From: Actinomycetes bacterium
Lineage (GTDB): Bacteria; Actinomycetota; Actinomycetes; S36-B12; UBA10799
DNA length: 10,511 nucleotides
NCBI GenBank assembly: GCA_029779995.1
Contig: JAKOZM010000378.1
Coordinates: 1 to 10,511, forward strand
Direction: 5' to 3'
Positions 10,419 through 10,511 of the stretch are shown piece after piece (position 1 is the first letter of the stretch; each line of letters opens with the position of its first letter). Both the position numbers and the translations under genes were made by a program. The notes beneath the pieces are model-generated. The model was given only the letters and a program-made list of their open reading frames with translations. It did not search any database and was not told where the DNA came from.

Positions 10419-10511
10419 AATTGCCGTAGAGGGTCAACACCACACGCCCGATGCCCAGATCGAACAGCGAGATGACCGCGGCCATGACGACCACGAACAC
10501 CAGAACCACCC
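10417..10511 (-). CDS. secE: Preprotein translocase subunit SecE, C-terminal end (5' part outside window)
   Basis: Only the last 31 residues are visible: [20 protein letters not shown] followed by [10 protein letters not shown] and TGA. This is one hydrophobic membrane-spanning segment with a short tail, matching the C-terminal helix of SecE, the small subunit that clamps the SecY channel in the SecYEG translocon. SecE immediately before nusG is the standard bacterial order, and this supports the call as much as the short sequence does. Its stop is 14 bases before the nusG ATG. Confidence 0.88.
   Translation of the reverse strand, partial: VVLVFVVVMAAVISLFDLGIGRVVLTLYGN

Noticed and set aside
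9482..10429. A 315-codon open frame on the plus strand opposite nusG
   Set aside because: It is the antisense shadow of nusG, including its repeats. NusG on the minus strand is unmistakable.

Overview
This window is a core housekeeping locus of a high-GC Gram-positive bacterium (Actinomycetota). Every recognisable gene lies on the minus strand, so transcription runs from high to low coordinates: secE (3' end only), nusG, rplK, rplA, rplJ, rplL, rpoB, rpoC (3' end missing). The actinobacterial assignment rests on the gene order, the GC-rich codon use, the L11 N-terminus beginning MPPKKKK, an acidic N-terminal extension on NusG, a rpoB that begins with a TTG codon and LAAS, and a beta' subunit with a charged coiled-coil insert near residues 140-228. 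I cannot name the genus.

Layout in transcription order: the C-terminal membrane segment of SecE (10417-10511) runs almost directly into nusG (9371-10402). rplK (8916-9347) and rplA (8161-8841) follow closely. A strong GC-rich hairpin (8118-8146) lies just after rplA. The 210-base gap that follows looks like the L10 leader, the autoregulatory RNA of the rplJ-rplL pair. rplJ (7345-7950) and rplL (6899-7288) come next. A second, perfect 15-bp hairpin (6851-6883) lies just after rplL, in a 311-base gap before rpoB (3147-6587). rpoC (1-3089) follows 57 bases after rpoB with no terminator between them.

Together the genes encode protein-export machinery (SecE), a transcription elongation factor that touches both polymerase and ribosome (NusG), the ribosomal L1 and L7/L12 stalk proteins (L11, L1, L10, L7/L12) and the two catalytic subunits of RNA polymerase. 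The two hairpins divide the locus into rplK-rplA, rplJ-rplL and rpoB-rpoC blocks. This fits the need for more ribosomal stalk protein than polymerase.

No mobile element, CRISPR array, tRNA or horizontally acquired cassette is visible. The least ordinary features are a run of six 15-residue repeats filling most of the NusG N-terminal extension, and two substitutions inside the otherwise invariant rifampicin-binding segment of RpoB (the positions equivalent to E. coli L511 and N518). I found no new multi-gene system here.
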